64,000 nucleotides of DNA from Arthrobacter antioxidans (GCF_023100725.1 NZ_CP095501.1:2604001-2668000); one strand, 5' to 3'; shown: positions 35,878-45,126, numbered from the stretch's first letter. Numbers and translations are program-made. Notes: a model not told the origin generated them from the sequence alone.

Positions 35878-36720
35878 CTAACCGACTGCCGCTCCCGTGG
35901 CGAGGGACAGGATGGCATCGAGCGTCTCGGCCGTCGTCGTGTTCTCGCCGAGCAGGTTCGGCTTCCCGCGCCCGTGGTAGTCGCTCGAGCCGGTCATCAG
36001 GAGACCGCGGTCCCGCGCGATCTGCCGCAGCTTCACGCGCGCGCTCTCCGGGTTGTCCCGGTGCTCCACCTCGAGGCCCAGCAGTCCGGCGTCGATCATC
36101 TCGTCGAGGACGGCCCCGCCCGCCACCGCCCCGCGGGTGAAGGCCGACGGGTGGGCGAAGACGGGGACGCCGCCGGCGTCGCGGATGAGGGCGACGGCGT
36201 CCGCGGGATGGGGTGCGTAGTGGCTGACCCAGTAGGGTGAGCGCGCGGTCAGGATGCGGTCGAAGGCCTCGGATCGCGTGGAGACGATGCCGAGCGTGAT
36301 CAGCGCGTCGGCGATGTGCGGCCGCCCCACGGTGGCACCCTCCGTCACGTGCTGCTCCACGAGCTCCCAGGTGATCGGGAAGTCCTCCGCCATGAGTTCG
36401 ACCATGCGGTGTGCGCGGGTCAGGCGGGCGGTCCTCGACTTCTCGATCTCGGTGAGCAGCCCGGGATGCAGCGGGTCGTGCAGGTAGGACAGCACATGCA
36501 CGCTGATGCCCGTGTCCGTCTGGCAGGACACCTCCATCCCGGGGATGAAGGTGATGCCGAGGGCGGTGGCTGCGGCCCGTGCGCGGTCCCACCCGGCGGT
36601 CGAGTCGTGGTCGGTGAGGGCGACGGCGTCGAGGCCGGCCGCTGCCGCGGACCCGATGAGGACGTCGGGGTCCTCGGTGCCGTCCGAGACGTTGGAATGC
36701 GTGTGCAGATCGATTCTCAC
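35878..36720 (-). CDS. PHP-domain phosphoesterase (TrpH/RnaAM-like)
   Basis: 280 aa. Metal-binding motifs are DLHTHSNVSDG, LTDHDS, an internal Glu (GMEVSC) and SSDYHG. The family hydrolyses nucleoside 3',5'-bisphosphates or short oligonucleotides. GTG 36720 is preferred because TAGATT lies 7 nt upstream (36728-36733, minus strand) and the protein then begins with the metal motif, as relatives do; TTG 36729 is an alternative. Confidence 0.9.
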   Translation of the reverse strand: MRIDLHTHSNVSDGTEDPDVLIGSAAAAGLDAVALTDHDSTAGWDRARAAATALGITFIPGMEVSCQTDTGISVHVLSYLHDPLHPGLLTEIEKSRTARLTRAHRMVELMAEDFPITWELVEQHVTEGATVGRPHIADALITLGIVSTRSEAFDRILTARSPYWVSHYAPHPADAVALIRDAGGVPVFAHPSAFTRGAVAGGAVLDEMIDAGLLGLEVEHRDNPESARVKLRQIARDRGLLMTGSSDYHGRGKPNLLGENTTTAETLDAILSLATGAAVG

Positions 36721-36727
36721 CGGGTCC

Positions 36728-36733
36728 AATCTA
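36728..36733 (-). promoter_or_regulatory. -10 box of the PHP gene (leaderless)
   Basis: TAGATT on the minus strand, 7 nt before GTG 36720. Confidence 0.5.
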
Positions 36734-36791
36734 CGCGCACCGCGGCGCGGGCCCGGTCAGGGCGCGTGCGACCCTCCGGACCGCCGCGCCG

Positions 36792-37745
36792 TCAGTCTCC
36801 CGAGGAACCGGTCACCAGGATCACCTTTCCCGCCACGTGCCCGTCCTCGCTCCGGCGGTGCGCCTCCGCGGCCTCCGCGAGCGGATAGACCGCGTCGACG
36901 ACGACGCGCAGCTTTCCGGCGTCGACGAGGCGGACGAGCTCGTCGAGGTCCCGGCGCCGGGGCCGGGCCATGACGGTGACGGCACGGCGCCCGCTGCAGG
37001 GCAGCAGCCACGAGGGGTGACGCAGGATCGCCGGCGGCCTCATGGTCACGAGGACGCCCCGCGGCGCGGTGAAACGGTCGGCGAGCGCTGCCTCGAGCCT
37101 GCCCACCGCGTCGAGGACGACGTCGTAGGTGCCCTCATGGCCGGGGAACGCAGGGTCCGTGTAGTCGAGGACCACGCGCGCGCCGAGACCCCGGAGCATC
37201 GGGAGATTGGGCCCGCTCGCCACCGCCGTCACCTCGCACCCGAGCGCGGCCGCGATCTGCACGGCCATGGTGCCCACGCCACCCGAGGCTCCGTACACGA
37301 GGACGGTCTGCCCCCGGGAGACGCGGGCCCTGTCCCGCAGTGCCTGCAGCGCGGTGGTCCCGGCCACGGGCAGGCCCGCTGCGGTGTCCAGGGTCCCCCC
37401 GGCCGGGGCGAGCGCGCACTGGTCCGCGGGCAGGGCGGCGAACTCGCCGTACATGCCGCCCTGCCGGGGAGACGCCATCGCGATGACCGCATCGCCGACC
37501 GCCAGGCCCTTCACGCCGTCGCCGAGCGCGACCACCGTGCCGGCGCCGTCGCACCCGGGGACGAACGGGAGCCGGAGTCGCAGGAAGCGCCGCAGGTGAC
37601 CGGCGCGGAGGTGGGTGTCCGCCGGGTTGACGCCCGCGGCGGACACACGGATGAGCACCTCGCCGGCGGCGGGCGCGGGACGCCGGCGCTCCAGGACCAC
37701 CAGTTCATCGGGCCCACCGTACCGGTAGAACCCTGCGGCCCTCAC
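36792..37745 (-). CDS. Quinone-reductase-like MDR oxidoreductase
   Basis: 317 aa, medium-chain dehydrogenase/reductase of the zeta-crystallin group. The N-terminal GroES-like part contains GVNPADTHLRAG; the NADPH motif is VYGASGGVGTMA near residue 150. There are no structural or catalytic zinc cysteines, as expected for quinone oxidoreductases. Its GTG overlaps the MarR gene stop (GTGA), so it belongs to the NmrA-MarR-MDR operon. This suggests a redox or electrophile-responsive role. Confidence 0.88.
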   Translation of the reverse strand: MRAAGFYRYGGPDELVVLERRRPAPAAGEVLIRVSAAGVNPADTHLRAGHLRRFLRLRLPFVPGCDGAGTVVALGDGVKGLAVGDAVIAMASPRQGGMYGEFAALPADQCALAPAGGTLDTAAGLPVAGTTALQALRDRARVSRGQTVLVYGASGGVGTMAVQIAAALGCEVTAVASGPNLPMLRGLGARVVLDYTDPAFPGHEGTYDVVLDAVGRLEAALADRFTAPRGVLVTMRPPAILRHPSWLLPCSGRRAVTVMARPRRRDLDELVRLVDAGKLRVVVDAVYPLAEAAEAHRRSEDGHVAGKVILVTGSSGD

Positions 37746-38197
37746 GGCGTGGTCCCGTCCGAGGGCCGGACGAGGGACAGCAGCCGGCGCAGGTCGCGCA
37801 CATCGTCGGTGCTCAGGGCATCGAAGCGCGGCGCGATGGCGTCGATCCAGCCGCGCTGGAACTCGTGGACCTCCGCGCGTGCCTTGCCCGTCAGCGTGAC
37901 GATCCGGGCCCGCGCATCGAGTGGATCCACCTCGACCGTCACGAGGCCCGCCTGACGGAGGTGGTCCACATGCTGGCTCACGGCACCAGGGGTGATGCCG
38001 AGCACGGCGGCGAGCGCGCCGGCACCGAGGCCGTCGGTGCGGGACAGGCGGTACAGGAGGGTCATCTGCGCCCGGCCGAGCCGCCGTTCGCGGAACGGGT
38101 AGGAACCCGCCGCGGCGAGTTCCCGGGTCAGTGCCGCCATGGCGTCGATCGCCTCCGCCAGGACCTCCTCACGCCCGGCGTCCCGCACCCCCTCCAT
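37742..38197 (-). CDS. MarR-family regulator
   Basis: 151 aa. The winged helix reads LAAVLGITPGAVSQHVDHLRQAGLV, followed by the wing with DARARIVTLT. ATG 38197 overlaps the upstream NmrA-like stop as TGATG. No cysteine suited to thiol sensing is prominent. It probably controls its own operon through the CTTTAG/CTAAAG palindrome at 38870-38884. Confidence 0.9.
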   Translation of the reverse strand: MEGVRDAGREEVLAEAIDAMAALTRELAAAGSYPFRERRLGRAQMTLLYRLSRTDGLGAGALAAVLGITPGAVSQHVDHLRQAGLVTVEVDPLDARARIVTLTGKARAEVHEFQRGWIDAIAPRFDALSTDDVRDLRRLLSLVRPSDGTTP

Positions 38198-38832
38198 CAG
38201 TAGCTCACCATCGGCAGCTGGTGCACGAAGGTGCGGTCCTCCACCTGCCGCAGGAGGAACTCGGCGAGGTCGGCCCGCCCCACGGAGGTACTGGCGTCCA
38301 CGCCCACCCAGCCCACGCGGTACACGCCGGTGTACGGCGTGCCCTGCAGACGCGGCCCCCGCACCACCGTCCAGTCCAGGCCGCTCGCCCGGAGCACGCG
38401 CAGGTGCCCTTTGGCGTCCTCGAGCACCGTGGGCGACAGCAGCTTCAGGAGGACCCGGATGATCCGGTCGGCGGCCTTCGGCCTGTCGTGGGCGGGATCC
38501 GGCAGCCCTCCACCCGAGAGGGAGACGATGCGCTGCACGCCGTGGCGCGCCATCGCGTCGGTGATGATGCGGATGCCGTCGGTCTGCAGCGTCGCGGGCG
38601 ACCCCTTGACCTGCCCGAGGACACTGATGACGGCGCCGCTCCCCGCGACCACACGGTCCACGGCGTCGGCGTCCAGGACATCGCCCTCGACGACGGTCAG
38701 GCGGGGATCCCGAGCCCGGACGGACGACGCCGAGCGCGCCAGCGCCCGGACCTCGTGCCCCGCAGCGAGGGCCTGCTCGAGGACGTGGCGGCCGGTTCTC
38801 CCGGTACCGCCGAAGACTGCGATCGTTGCCAT
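38197..38832 (-). CDS. NmrA-like NAD(P)-binding protein
   Basis: 211 aa, atypical short-chain reductase fold. It starts IAVFGGTGRTGRHV, the GxxGxxG nucleotide motif, and lacks the YxxxK catalytic pair, as NmrA/TMR-like proteins do. It may bind NADPH as a sensor or act as a reductase. It is first gene of the three-gene operon with the MarR regulator and quinone reductase. Confidence 0.88.
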   Translation of the reverse strand: MATIAVFGGTGRTGRHVLEQALAAGHEVRALARSASSVRARDPRLTVVEGDVLDADAVDRVVAGSGAVISVLGQVKGSPATLQTDGIRIITDAMARHGVQRIVSLSGGGLPDPAHDRPKAADRIIRVLLKLLSPTVLEDAKGHLRVLRASGLDWTVVRGPRLQGTPYTGVYRVGWVGVDASTSVGRADLAEFLLRQVEDRTFVHQLPMVSY

Positions 38833-38869
38833 GGTTCCGCCGTTCCGTCGATGGACTGGTACCCATTTA

Positions 38870-38884
38870 CTTTAGCTCCTAAAG
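38870..38884. promoter_or_regulatory. MarR-type operator palindrome
   Basis: CTTTAG, CTC, CTAAAG: 6-bp perfect arms, 38 bp upstream of the NmrA-MarR-MDR operon and 55 bp from the opposing pepP-type start. It sits in an unusually AT-rich patch and in the right place to block the operon promoter. Confidence 0.55.
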
Positions 38885-38938
38885 CATCTTAGGGGGTCGG
38901 ACTTTCCCGCGGTCCGGTCGCGGTGGGAGGATGTCGGG

Positions 38939-40513
38939 GTGAGCCCTGACGACACCGCATCCCTGAACCCCACCGACTCCCCCGAGGGCCAGCCCCTCTC
39001 GGACCGGAACGACAACCGCTCGCAGCGGCCCGACTCCGAGGCCTTCAAGGCCTTCATGGCGAGTAACTGGACGCCGGCGTCCGACGATCTCCCCGCCGCG
39101 TCGCCCGTCGCCCCGCACGCGGCGCGCCGCCGTCGGGCCATCTCCGACCGCTTTCCCGGCGAGCGCATCGTCATCCCCGCGGGCCCCTTCAAGGTGCGCT
39201 CGAACGACACGGACTACCGCTACCGCCCGCATTCCGGCTTCGCGCACCTGACCGGCCTCGGCCTGGACCACGAGCCCGACGCCGTGCTCGTGCTCGAGCC
39301 CGTGGAGCAGGGAGCGGGCGACGACGGCGGCAACCACACCGCCACGCTGTACTTCCGCGAACCCGCAGGCCGCGACAGCGACGAGTTCTACGCGAACGCC
39401 CGCTACGGCGAGTTCTGGATCGGCCAGCGCCTGTCCATGGCGCAGATCGAGGCCCAGCTCGCGCTGAGGACCGCCGATCTCGCCGAACTCGAGGTCGCCA
39501 TCACGAAGGATGCCGGCGTGGTCGCGATCGGCGGCGTCGGCATCCGGCTGCTCCGCGAGGTCGACTTCAACGCCGACGCCCTCGTGGACACCTCGCGCAT
39601 CAACACCGGGGTGGACCTCGAGCAGGCCGACGCCCTCGACGCCGTGCTCGCCGAGGCGCTGTCCGAGCTGCGGCTCGTCAAGGACGCCTGGGAGATCGAG
39701 CAGATGGAGGCGGCGGTGGCCGCAACGGTCGAGGGCTTCCACGAGGTGGTCAGGACCCTCCCCCGCGCCATGACGCACCCGCGGGGCGAGCGCGTCGTGG
39801 AAGGCGCGTTCTTCACCCGTGCCCGCGAGGAGGGCAACGACCTCGGGTACGACACCATCGCTGCCGCCGGCAACAATGCCACCACGCTGCACTGGATCCG
39901 CAACACGGGCCACGTCAGGGCCGGCGACCTCATCCTGCTGGATGCCGGGGTCGAGGCGGAGAGCCTCTACACCGCCGACATCACGCGTACCCTGCCGATC
40001 AACGGCCGGTACACCGAGGTGCAGCGGAGGATCTACCAGGCGGTGCTCGACGCCGCCGACGCGGGGTTCGCGGCCGCCCGGCCCGGCCGGAAGTTCCGGG
40101 AGATCCACCACGCCGCGGTCACCGTGCTCGCCGAGAACCTGGACAGCTGGGGACTGCTGCCCGTCACGCTCGAGGAGGCGCTGTCGCCCGAGGGCCAGCA
40201 CCACCGGCGGTGGATGCCGCACGGCACGAGCCACCACCTCGGCATGGACGTCCACGACTGCGCCCAGGCCAAGCGCGAGCTCTATCTCGACGGGGTCCTC
40301 ACCGAGGGCATGGTGTTCACCATCGAACCGGGCCTCTACTTCAAGGCCGAGGATCTCGCGGTCCCCGAGGAGTACCGCGGGATCGGCGTGCGCATCGAGG
40401 ACGACATCCTCATGACGGCCGATGGTCCGGTCAACCTCAGCGCGGCCCTGCCCCGCACCCCCGAGGACGTCGAGGCCTGGATGGGCGGCATCTGGGGCAG
40501 CACCGGCGAGTAG
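38939..40513 (+). CDS. pepP: Aminopeptidase P family metallopeptidase (Xaa-Pro aminopeptidase)
   Basis: 524 aa. It has an N-terminal creatinase/AMP_N domain and a C-terminal pita-bread catalytic domain. Metal ligands sit in LLDAGVEAESLYTADITR (two Asp), HGTSHHLG (His), FTIEPGLY (Glu) and VRIEDD (Glu). It releases N-terminal residues preceding proline. GTG 38939 has a GGGAGG sequence nine bases upstream. The first 45 residues are a polar extension. Confidence 0.93.
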   Translation: MSPDDTASLNPTDSPEGQPLSDRNDNRSQRPDSEAFKAFMASNWTPASDDLPAASPVAPHAARRRRAISDRFPGERIVIPAGPFKVRSNDTDYRYRPHSGFAHLTGLGLDHEPDAVLVLEPVEQGAGDDGGNHTATLYFREPAGRDSDEFYANARYGEFWIGQRLSMAQIEAQLALRTADLAELEVAITKDAGVVAIGGVGIRLLREVDFNADALVDTSRINTGVDLEQADALDAVLAEALSELRLVKDAWEIEQMEAAVAATVEGFHEVVRTLPRAMTHPRGERVVEGAFFTRAREEGNDLGYDTIAAAGNNATTLHWIRNTGHVRAGDLILLDAGVEAESLYTADITRTLPINGRYTEVQRRIYQAVLDAADAGFAAARPGRKFREIHHAAVTVLAENLDSWGLLPVTLEEALSPEGQHHRRWMPHGTSHHLGMDVHDCAQAKRELYLDGVLTEGMVFTIEPGLYFKAEDLAVPEEYRGIGVRIEDDILMTADGPVNLSAALPRTPEDVEAWMGGIWGSTGE

Positions 40514-40556
40514 CCCGACCCTCCGGCGGCGGACGGCACGAAGGCGCCGACAGCAT

Positions 40557-40589
40557 GAAGGCAGGGACCCGGGCCGGGTCCCTGCCTTC
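40557..40589. terminator. Bidirectional hairpin terminator
   Basis: 15-bp perfect arms (40557-40571, 40575-40589), loop GGC, between convergent pepP and the stress-protein gene. Confidence 0.8.
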
Positions 40590-40630
40590 GTCGCTCGTGC
40601 GTCAGGCGCCGTCGACGGCGCCGGTGGCTT

Positions 40631-41509
40631 CTAGCGCTGTCCGCCCGCCGCGGTCGAGCCGTGCCCGCCGTCGTCGTCGGCGCGCGGCGCGGGCTCTCCG
40701 GTGGACGTGCCGTCCGCCGGGGCCGCCGCGGGGGGTTCGTCGCCGGCCCCCTGGCCGTCCACGCGTACGCCGTACTGGGGCCGTCCGTCCGGGAGATCGG
40801 GGAACTGTCCCCGCCGGGGGCCGGTGGTCCCGAGACCGGCGGTCTGGCTCTCCTCCACCCCGGGCTGCTGCTGCTGGGGCTGGGGCTGCTGCTGGGGCTG
40901 GGGCTGGCCCGCGTAGGGGTCGTTCCACGAGGCGGGGCGCTCCGGCGGCTGGTGCGGCTGCTGGCCCGGGGCCTGCCCCCAGGCCGAGGGGTTGGCGCCG
41001 GGGTGCTGCGCCTGACCGTTCATGGGCAGCTGCTGCAGGATCCTGCGCGCCTCCGCGGCGAGCTCCGGTTCCACGATCACGTCGTAGTTCGCGGCGATGA
41101 CCTGGCTGGTCGAGGTGAAGTCGCGCTTGCCCCGCTGGAACGCATAGGTGATGACGCCGAAGAGCAGCCAGAAGATGGCGCCGAGGATGATCGAGGACGT
41201 GATCGTGATCCCCGACTCGCTGCCCGCGAACAGGCTGAGGATCAGTCCCACGAACAGGCCGAACCAGGCGCCGGTCGCCGCGCTGCCGAGCGCCACGCGG
41301 GGGTAGCTGAGGCGTCCCGTGACCCGCTCCACGGTCTTCAGGTCGTTGCCGACGATCGCCACCCGCTGCACGGCGAACTTGTTGTCGGCGAGATAGTCGA
41401 CGGCCTTCTGGGCATCCAGGTAGCTGGTGTACCGACCGATCGTCTCACCCGTGGGCAGGACCCGGCCGAGATCGCGGGAGGCGGTGGTTCCAAGTGGTGG
41501 TGTGGACAT
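40631..41509 (-). CDS. General stress protein 17M-like membrane protein
   Basis: 292 aa from ATG 41509; a second in-frame ATG at 41518 is possible. The N-terminal GSP17M/YflT-like part (about 20-80) includes IGRYTSYLDAQKAVDYLADN. Two adjacent hydrophobic segments (about 85-130) follow, then a long Pro/Gln/Gly-rich cytoplasmic-type tail with runs of Gln. Function is unknown; relatives often react to stress. It is divergent from the MgtE-like gene, a pairing common in Micrococcales. Confidence 0.8.
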   Translation of the reverse strand: MSTPPLGTTASRDLGRVLPTGETIGRYTSYLDAQKAVDYLADNKFAVQRVAIVGNDLKTVERVTGRLSYPRVALGSAATGAWFGLFVGLILSLFAGSESGITITSSIILGAIFWLLFGVITYAFQRGKRDFTSTSQVIAANYDVIVEPELAAEARRILQQLPMNGQAQHPGANPSAWGQAPGQQPHQPPERPASWNDPYAGQPQPQQQPQPQQQQPGVEESQTAGLGTTGPRRGQFPDLPDGRPQYGVRVDGQGAGDEPPAAAPADGTSTGEPAPRADDDGGHGSTAAGGQR

Positions 41510-41653
41510 ACCCCCCATTCTTACCCACCGTCCCCGCCGATGGGTGGCACTTCGCCGGGAGAGAACTGCCGGTCCGCTGACGATCCGCTGACCGGCGGCT
41601 GGACAACCCCTGCCCCGGCCGACTCCGATGCCGCCCAGTGGTGCCGCGCCCGA

Positions 41654-41659
41654 TAGCCT
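41654..41659 (+). promoter_or_regulatory. -10 box of the mgtE-like operon (leaderless)
   Basis: TAGCCT, 6 nt before GTG 41666. The intervening AGGGAG abuts the GTG and is too close to serve as a ribosome-binding site. Confidence 0.5.
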
Positions 41660-41665
41660 AGGGAG

Positions 41666-42946
41666 GTGACTAGCAACTCAACCCGCGTCTTCGTCGCCCG
41701 ACTCCTGGGCCTCGATGTCTTCGACCCTCTCGGTGACCGCCTGGGTCGCCTGCGGGACGCCGTCGTGCTGGACCGTGGTCCCGCCAAACCGCCGCAGGTC
41801 ATCGGCCTCGTCGTCGAGGTCCCCGGCAAGAAGCGCGTCTTCGTGCCGATGACCCGCATCACCTCCATGGACCCGTCCCAGATCATCTGCACCGGCCTCG
41901 TCAACCTGCGCCGCTTCGAGCAGCGCGGCGCCGAGATGCTCATGGTCGCCGAGCTCTTCGACCGCCGCCTCACCCTGCGTGACGGCAGCGGGAACGCCGT
42001 CGTCGAGGACGTCGCGATGGAGCGCAACCGCACGGGCGACTGGCACGTGTCGCAGCTCTTCGTGCGACGCGGCGGCTCGTCGGCCCTGCGCGGGCTGCGC
42101 CGCGGCGGGGAACGCCTCATCATCGACTGGCTCGACGCCCTCCACGGCACCACGGACGAACCGCAGGGAGCCACCCAGTTCGTCGCGCAGCATGACGATC
42201 TCAAGGCCGCCGACTTCGCGGACGCGCTGCACGAGATGAACGACAAGCGGCGCATCGAGGTGGCCGGCGAGCTGCAGGACGACCGCCTCGCCGACGTGCT
42301 GCAGGAACTGCCCGACGACGACCAGGTCCAGATCCTCACCTCCCTGACGCGCGAGCGGGCGGCCGACGTCCTCGAGGAGATGGACCCCGACGACGCCGCG
42401 GACCTCCTCAACGAGCTCCCCGAGGCGCAGAAGGAGGAGCTGCTCCAGCTCATGGAGCCCGACGACGCCGAGGACGTGCGCCGCCTGCTCGAGTACGAGG
42501 AGGACACCGCCGGGTCCCTCATGACCACCGTGCCGGTGATCCTTTCTCCTGAGGCGACCGTCGCGGAAGCGCTCGCCCACGTGCGGCGCGAGGAACTGAC
42601 CCCCGCGCTGGCGTCATCGATCTTCGTCTGCCGGCCGCCCCTGGAGACACCGACCGGCCGCTACCTGGGCGTGGTGCACATCCAGCAGCTGCTGCGCTAC
42701 CCGCCACCGGAGCCCCTCGGCAACATCATCGACACCGACCTCGAGGCGATCGGCGACCAGTCGAACGTCAGCGAGGTGTCGCGCATCCTCGCGACCTACA
42801 ATCTGAATTCACTGCCCGTCGTCAACACGGAGGGCCGGCTCGTGGGCGCCGTGACCGTCGACGACGTGCTGGACCACCTGCTGCCCGACGACTGGCGGGC
42901 ACAGGACGATGCACCGGGACAGAAGCGAGGCGACCGCCGTGGTTGA
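41666..42946 (+). CDS. Soluble MgtE N-domain / CBS protein
   Basis: 426 aa. It has an N-terminal PRC-barrel-like part (about 5-80), MgtE intracellular N-domain repeats (about 170-280, including ELPDDDQVQIL and EMDPDDAADLL), then two CBS domains (about 285-410). No membrane segment follows, so it is not itself a transporter; it may sense Mg2+ or nucleotides. The order with DUF1003 and mrp matches Rv1232c-Rv1231c-Rv1229c. Confidence 0.9.
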   Translation: MTSNSTRVFVARLLGLDVFDPLGDRLGRLRDAVVLDRGPAKPPQVIGLVVEVPGKKRVFVPMTRITSMDPSQIICTGLVNLRRFEQRGAEMLMVAELFDRRLTLRDGSGNAVVEDVAMERNRTGDWHVSQLFVRRGGSSALRGLRRGGERLIIDWLDALHGTTDEPQGATQFVAQHDDLKAADFADALHEMNDKRRIEVAGELQDDRLADVLQELPDDDQVQILTSLTRERAADVLEEMDPDDAADLLNELPEAQKEELLQLMEPDDAEDVRRLLEYEEDTAGSLMTTVPVILSPEATVAEALAHVRREELTPALASSIFVCRPPLETPTGRYLGVVHIQQLLRYPPPEPLGNIIDTDLEAIGDQSNVSEVSRILATYNLNSLPVVNTEGRLVGAVTVDDVLDHLLPDDWRAQDDAPGQKRGDRRG

Positions 42947-43538
42947 GAAGATCAGGTCGACGTCGCGTGGGCTGGACACGCCCCGGGTGGTCCGGAAGCG
43001 CTTCCTCCTGAGGCCGCGGCCCAACCCCGACCGTTTCGGCAGTGCGACCGAGAACTTCGCCCGCTTCATGGGCACGCCGCAGTTCCTGCTGTACATGACG
43101 GTGTTCTGCATCCTCTGGCTGTGCTGGAACTCCTTCGCGCCGGAGGACGTCCGCTTCGACAACGCGGCGCTCGGGTTCACCGCCCTCACGCTGATGCTGT
43201 CCCTGCAGGCCTCCTACGCGGCGCCCCTGCTGCTGCTCGCCCAGAACCGGCAGGACGACCGCGACCGCGTCTCGCTGCGGCAGGACCGCCAGCGCGCCGA
43301 ACGGAACCTCTCGGACACCGAGTACCTGACGCGGGAGATCGCCGAACTCCGGATCGCGCTGCGGGAGGTCGCCACGCGCGACTACGTGCGCTCCGAGCTC
43401 CGCTCCATCCTCGAGGAACTGCTCGAGACCACGGACGGGCAGGAACTCACGCTGCAGAAGCGGAAGCCGCGGAAACCGTCCGAGAACACCGTCACCCTGC
43501 CGAAGGTCCAGGCCGCCGGGAGGAAGCAGTCCCGGTGA
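42939..43538 (+). CDS. DUF1003 membrane protein
   Basis: 199 aa from GTG 42939, which has a GAGG sequence eight bases upstream and overlaps the previous stop by 8 bp; ATG 42909 is the alternative start. Two membrane segments occupy about residues 45-105, including FLLYMTVFCILWLCWNSF and the family motif ASYAAPLLLLAQNRQ. A charged coiled-coil-like C-terminus follows. Function is unknown; adjacency to the MgtE-like protein suggests a link to divalent metal homeostasis. Confidence 0.9.
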   Translation: MVEKIRSTSRGLDTPRVVRKRFLLRPRPNPDRFGSATENFARFMGTPQFLLYMTVFCILWLCWNSFAPEDVRFDNAALGFTALTLMLSLQASYAAPLLLLAQNRQDDRDRVSLRQDRQRAERNLSDTEYLTREIAELRIALREVATRDYVRSELRSILEELLETTDGQELTLQKRKPRKPSENTVTLPKVQAAGRKQSR

Positions 43539-44665
43539 GCGGCGACCTGCCCACCCAGGAGGCCGTGCGCTCGGCCCTGGACACGGTCATCGACCCCGAG
43601 CTGCGCCGCCCCATCACCGAGCTCGGCATGCTCGAGTCCGTGGAGATCGTCGGACGGAGGGTGCGGATCCGCGTCCTGCTGACCATCGCCGGCTGCCCGC
43701 TGCGCGGGACCATCACGCGCGACGCCGAGGCGGCGCTCACCGCCGTCGACGGCGTGGACGGCGTCGACGTGGACCTCGGGGTCATGAACCAGGAGCAGCG
43801 CGACGCGCTGAAGGAGCAGCTGAAGGGCGCAGGCGGCCGGCGCGGCATCCCCTTCAACGATCCGGAGTCGCTGACGCGGGTCTACGCCGTGGCGAGCGGC
43901 AAGGGCGGGGTCGGCAAATCGAGCGTCACGGTCAACCTCGCCGTCGCCATGGCCGCCCAGGGGCTCCGCGTGGGCATCGTGGACGCCGACGTCTACGGTT
44001 TCTCCGTCCCCGCCCTCATGGGCATCACGCAGCAGCCCACGCGGGTGGACGAGCTCATCCTGCCTCCGGTCGCCCACGGCGTGAAGGTGATCTCGATCGG
44101 CATGTTCGTCGAGGGCAACCAGCCCATCTCCTGGCGCGGCCCCATGCTGCACCGCGCCCTCGAGCAGTTCCTCACCGACGTCTACTTCGGCGACCTCGAC
44201 GCGCTGTTCCTCGATCTCCCCCCGGGTACCGGCGACATCGCGATCTCCGTCGCCCAGCTGCTCCCGCGCTCCGAACTCCTGGTCGTCACCACGCCGCAGA
44301 GCGCGGCCGCGGACGTCGCCGAGCGGGCGGGCGCCATGGCGGCACAGACCGGGCAGGGCGTCGCAGGCGTCATCGAGAACATGTCCTGGCTGGAACTCCC
44401 CGACGGCACGCGGCTGGAGCTGTTCGGCTCGGGCGGAGGCGATGCGGTCGCCGCGCGGCTGTCGACGACGCTGGACTCACGGATCCCGCTGCTCGGCAGC
44501 ATCCCGCTCGACGTGGCCCTCCGCGAAGGAGGCGACGCCGGCATGCCGCTCGTCCTGCAGGGGGGCGGTTCGGCCGCCGGCGCCGAGCTGGAGTCCATCG
44601 CCTCGGCCCTCGCACGGCGGCCCCGCGGCCTGGCAGGACTGAACCTCCCCGTCAGCATCCGCTGA
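43535..44665 (+). CDS. mrp: Mrp/NBP35-type P-loop iron-sulfur carrier ATPase
   Basis: 376 aa. A MIP18/DUF59 domain covers residues 1-85, with Cys in IAGCPLRGT. The ATPase domain carries the deviant Walker A GKGGVGKSS near residue 125, and DLPPGTGD. It loads or carries iron-sulfur clusters. The CxxC cluster-bridging motif of many Mrp proteins is not present in the C-terminal part. GTG 43535 overlaps the DUF1003 stop (GTGA). Confidence 0.93.
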   Translation: MSGDLPTQEAVRSALDTVIDPELRRPITELGMLESVEIVGRRVRIRVLLTIAGCPLRGTITRDAEAALTAVDGVDGVDVDLGVMNQEQRDALKEQLKGAGGRRGIPFNDPESLTRVYAVASGKGGVGKSSVTVNLAVAMAAQGLRVGIVDADVYGFSVPALMGITQQPTRVDELILPPVAHGVKVISIGMFVEGNQPISWRGPMLHRALEQFLTDVYFGDLDALFLDLPPGTGDIAISVAQLLPRSELLVVTTPQSAAADVAERAGAMAAQTGQGVAGVIENMSWLELPDGTRLELFGSGGGDAVAARLSTTLDSRIPLLGSIPLDVALREGGDAGMPLVLQGGGSAAGAELESIASALARRPRGLAGLNLPVSIR

Positions 44666-44691
44666 CACCGGAAGGGCGGGTCCCGGGAGTC

Positions 44692-45093
44692 CTAGGTGGC
44701 CTCGAGATCGTAGGGTGCGGCCTGCCCCACGGGGAGCCGGGGGCTCACCGGCACGGAGAGGGCGGGGCGTGCGACGCCGGATGCGGCCGGCGGGACGGCC
44801 CTGGGTGCACCGTCGCTGACGGGCTTGAAGGCGTCCTCGACGTCGTCGAGCAGCGCTTCCTTGATGATGCGCCGGGGATCGTACTGGCGCGGATCGAGCT
44901 TCCGCCAGTCCACCTCGTCGAGTTCGGGGCCCACCTCCTCGCGGAGCTGCTCCCGCGCCCCGGTCGCCATGCGCCGGAGCCCCTTCACGAGCCGGGCGAG
45001 CTGGGCAGCGTACTCCGGAAGCCGCTCCGGGCCGAGCACCATGACGGCGATCAGCACCAGGACCACGAGTTCGAGACCGTTGATTCCCAACAC
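44692..45093 (-). CDS. tatB: Sec-independent translocase TatB
   Basis: 133 aa. One N-terminal membrane helix starts at LELVVLVLIAVMVLG, followed by GPERLPEYAAQLARLV, the TatB hinge and amphipathic helix. The C-terminal half is polar. GTG 45093 lies 6 nt after TAGTCT (45100-45105, minus strand), a leaderless-type start. It lies next to the sigE region, as Rv1224 does in M. tuberculosis; htrA, which intervenes there, is absent here. tatA and tatC are not in the window. Confidence 0.9.
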   Translation of the reverse strand: MLGINGLELVVLVLIAVMVLGPERLPEYAAQLARLVKGLRRMATGAREQLREEVGPELDEVDWRKLDPRQYDPRRIIKEALLDDVEDAFKPVSDGAPRAVPPAASGVARPALSVPVSPRLPVGQAAPYDLEAT

Positions 45094-45099
45094 GAGAAA

Positions 45100-45105
45100 A
45101 GACTA
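45100..45105 (-). promoter_or_regulatory. -10 box of tatB (leaderless)
   Basis: TAGTCT on the minus strand, 6 nt before GTG 45093. It also lies within 22 bp of the upstream anti-sigma gene stop. Confidence 0.45.
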
Positions 45106-45126
45106 CCTTCCCGTCCCGTCCCGGAC

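Noticed and set aside
41666..42946. Magnesium transporter MgtE
   Set aside because: Only the soluble MgtE N-domain and CBS domains are present; the membrane domain is missing.
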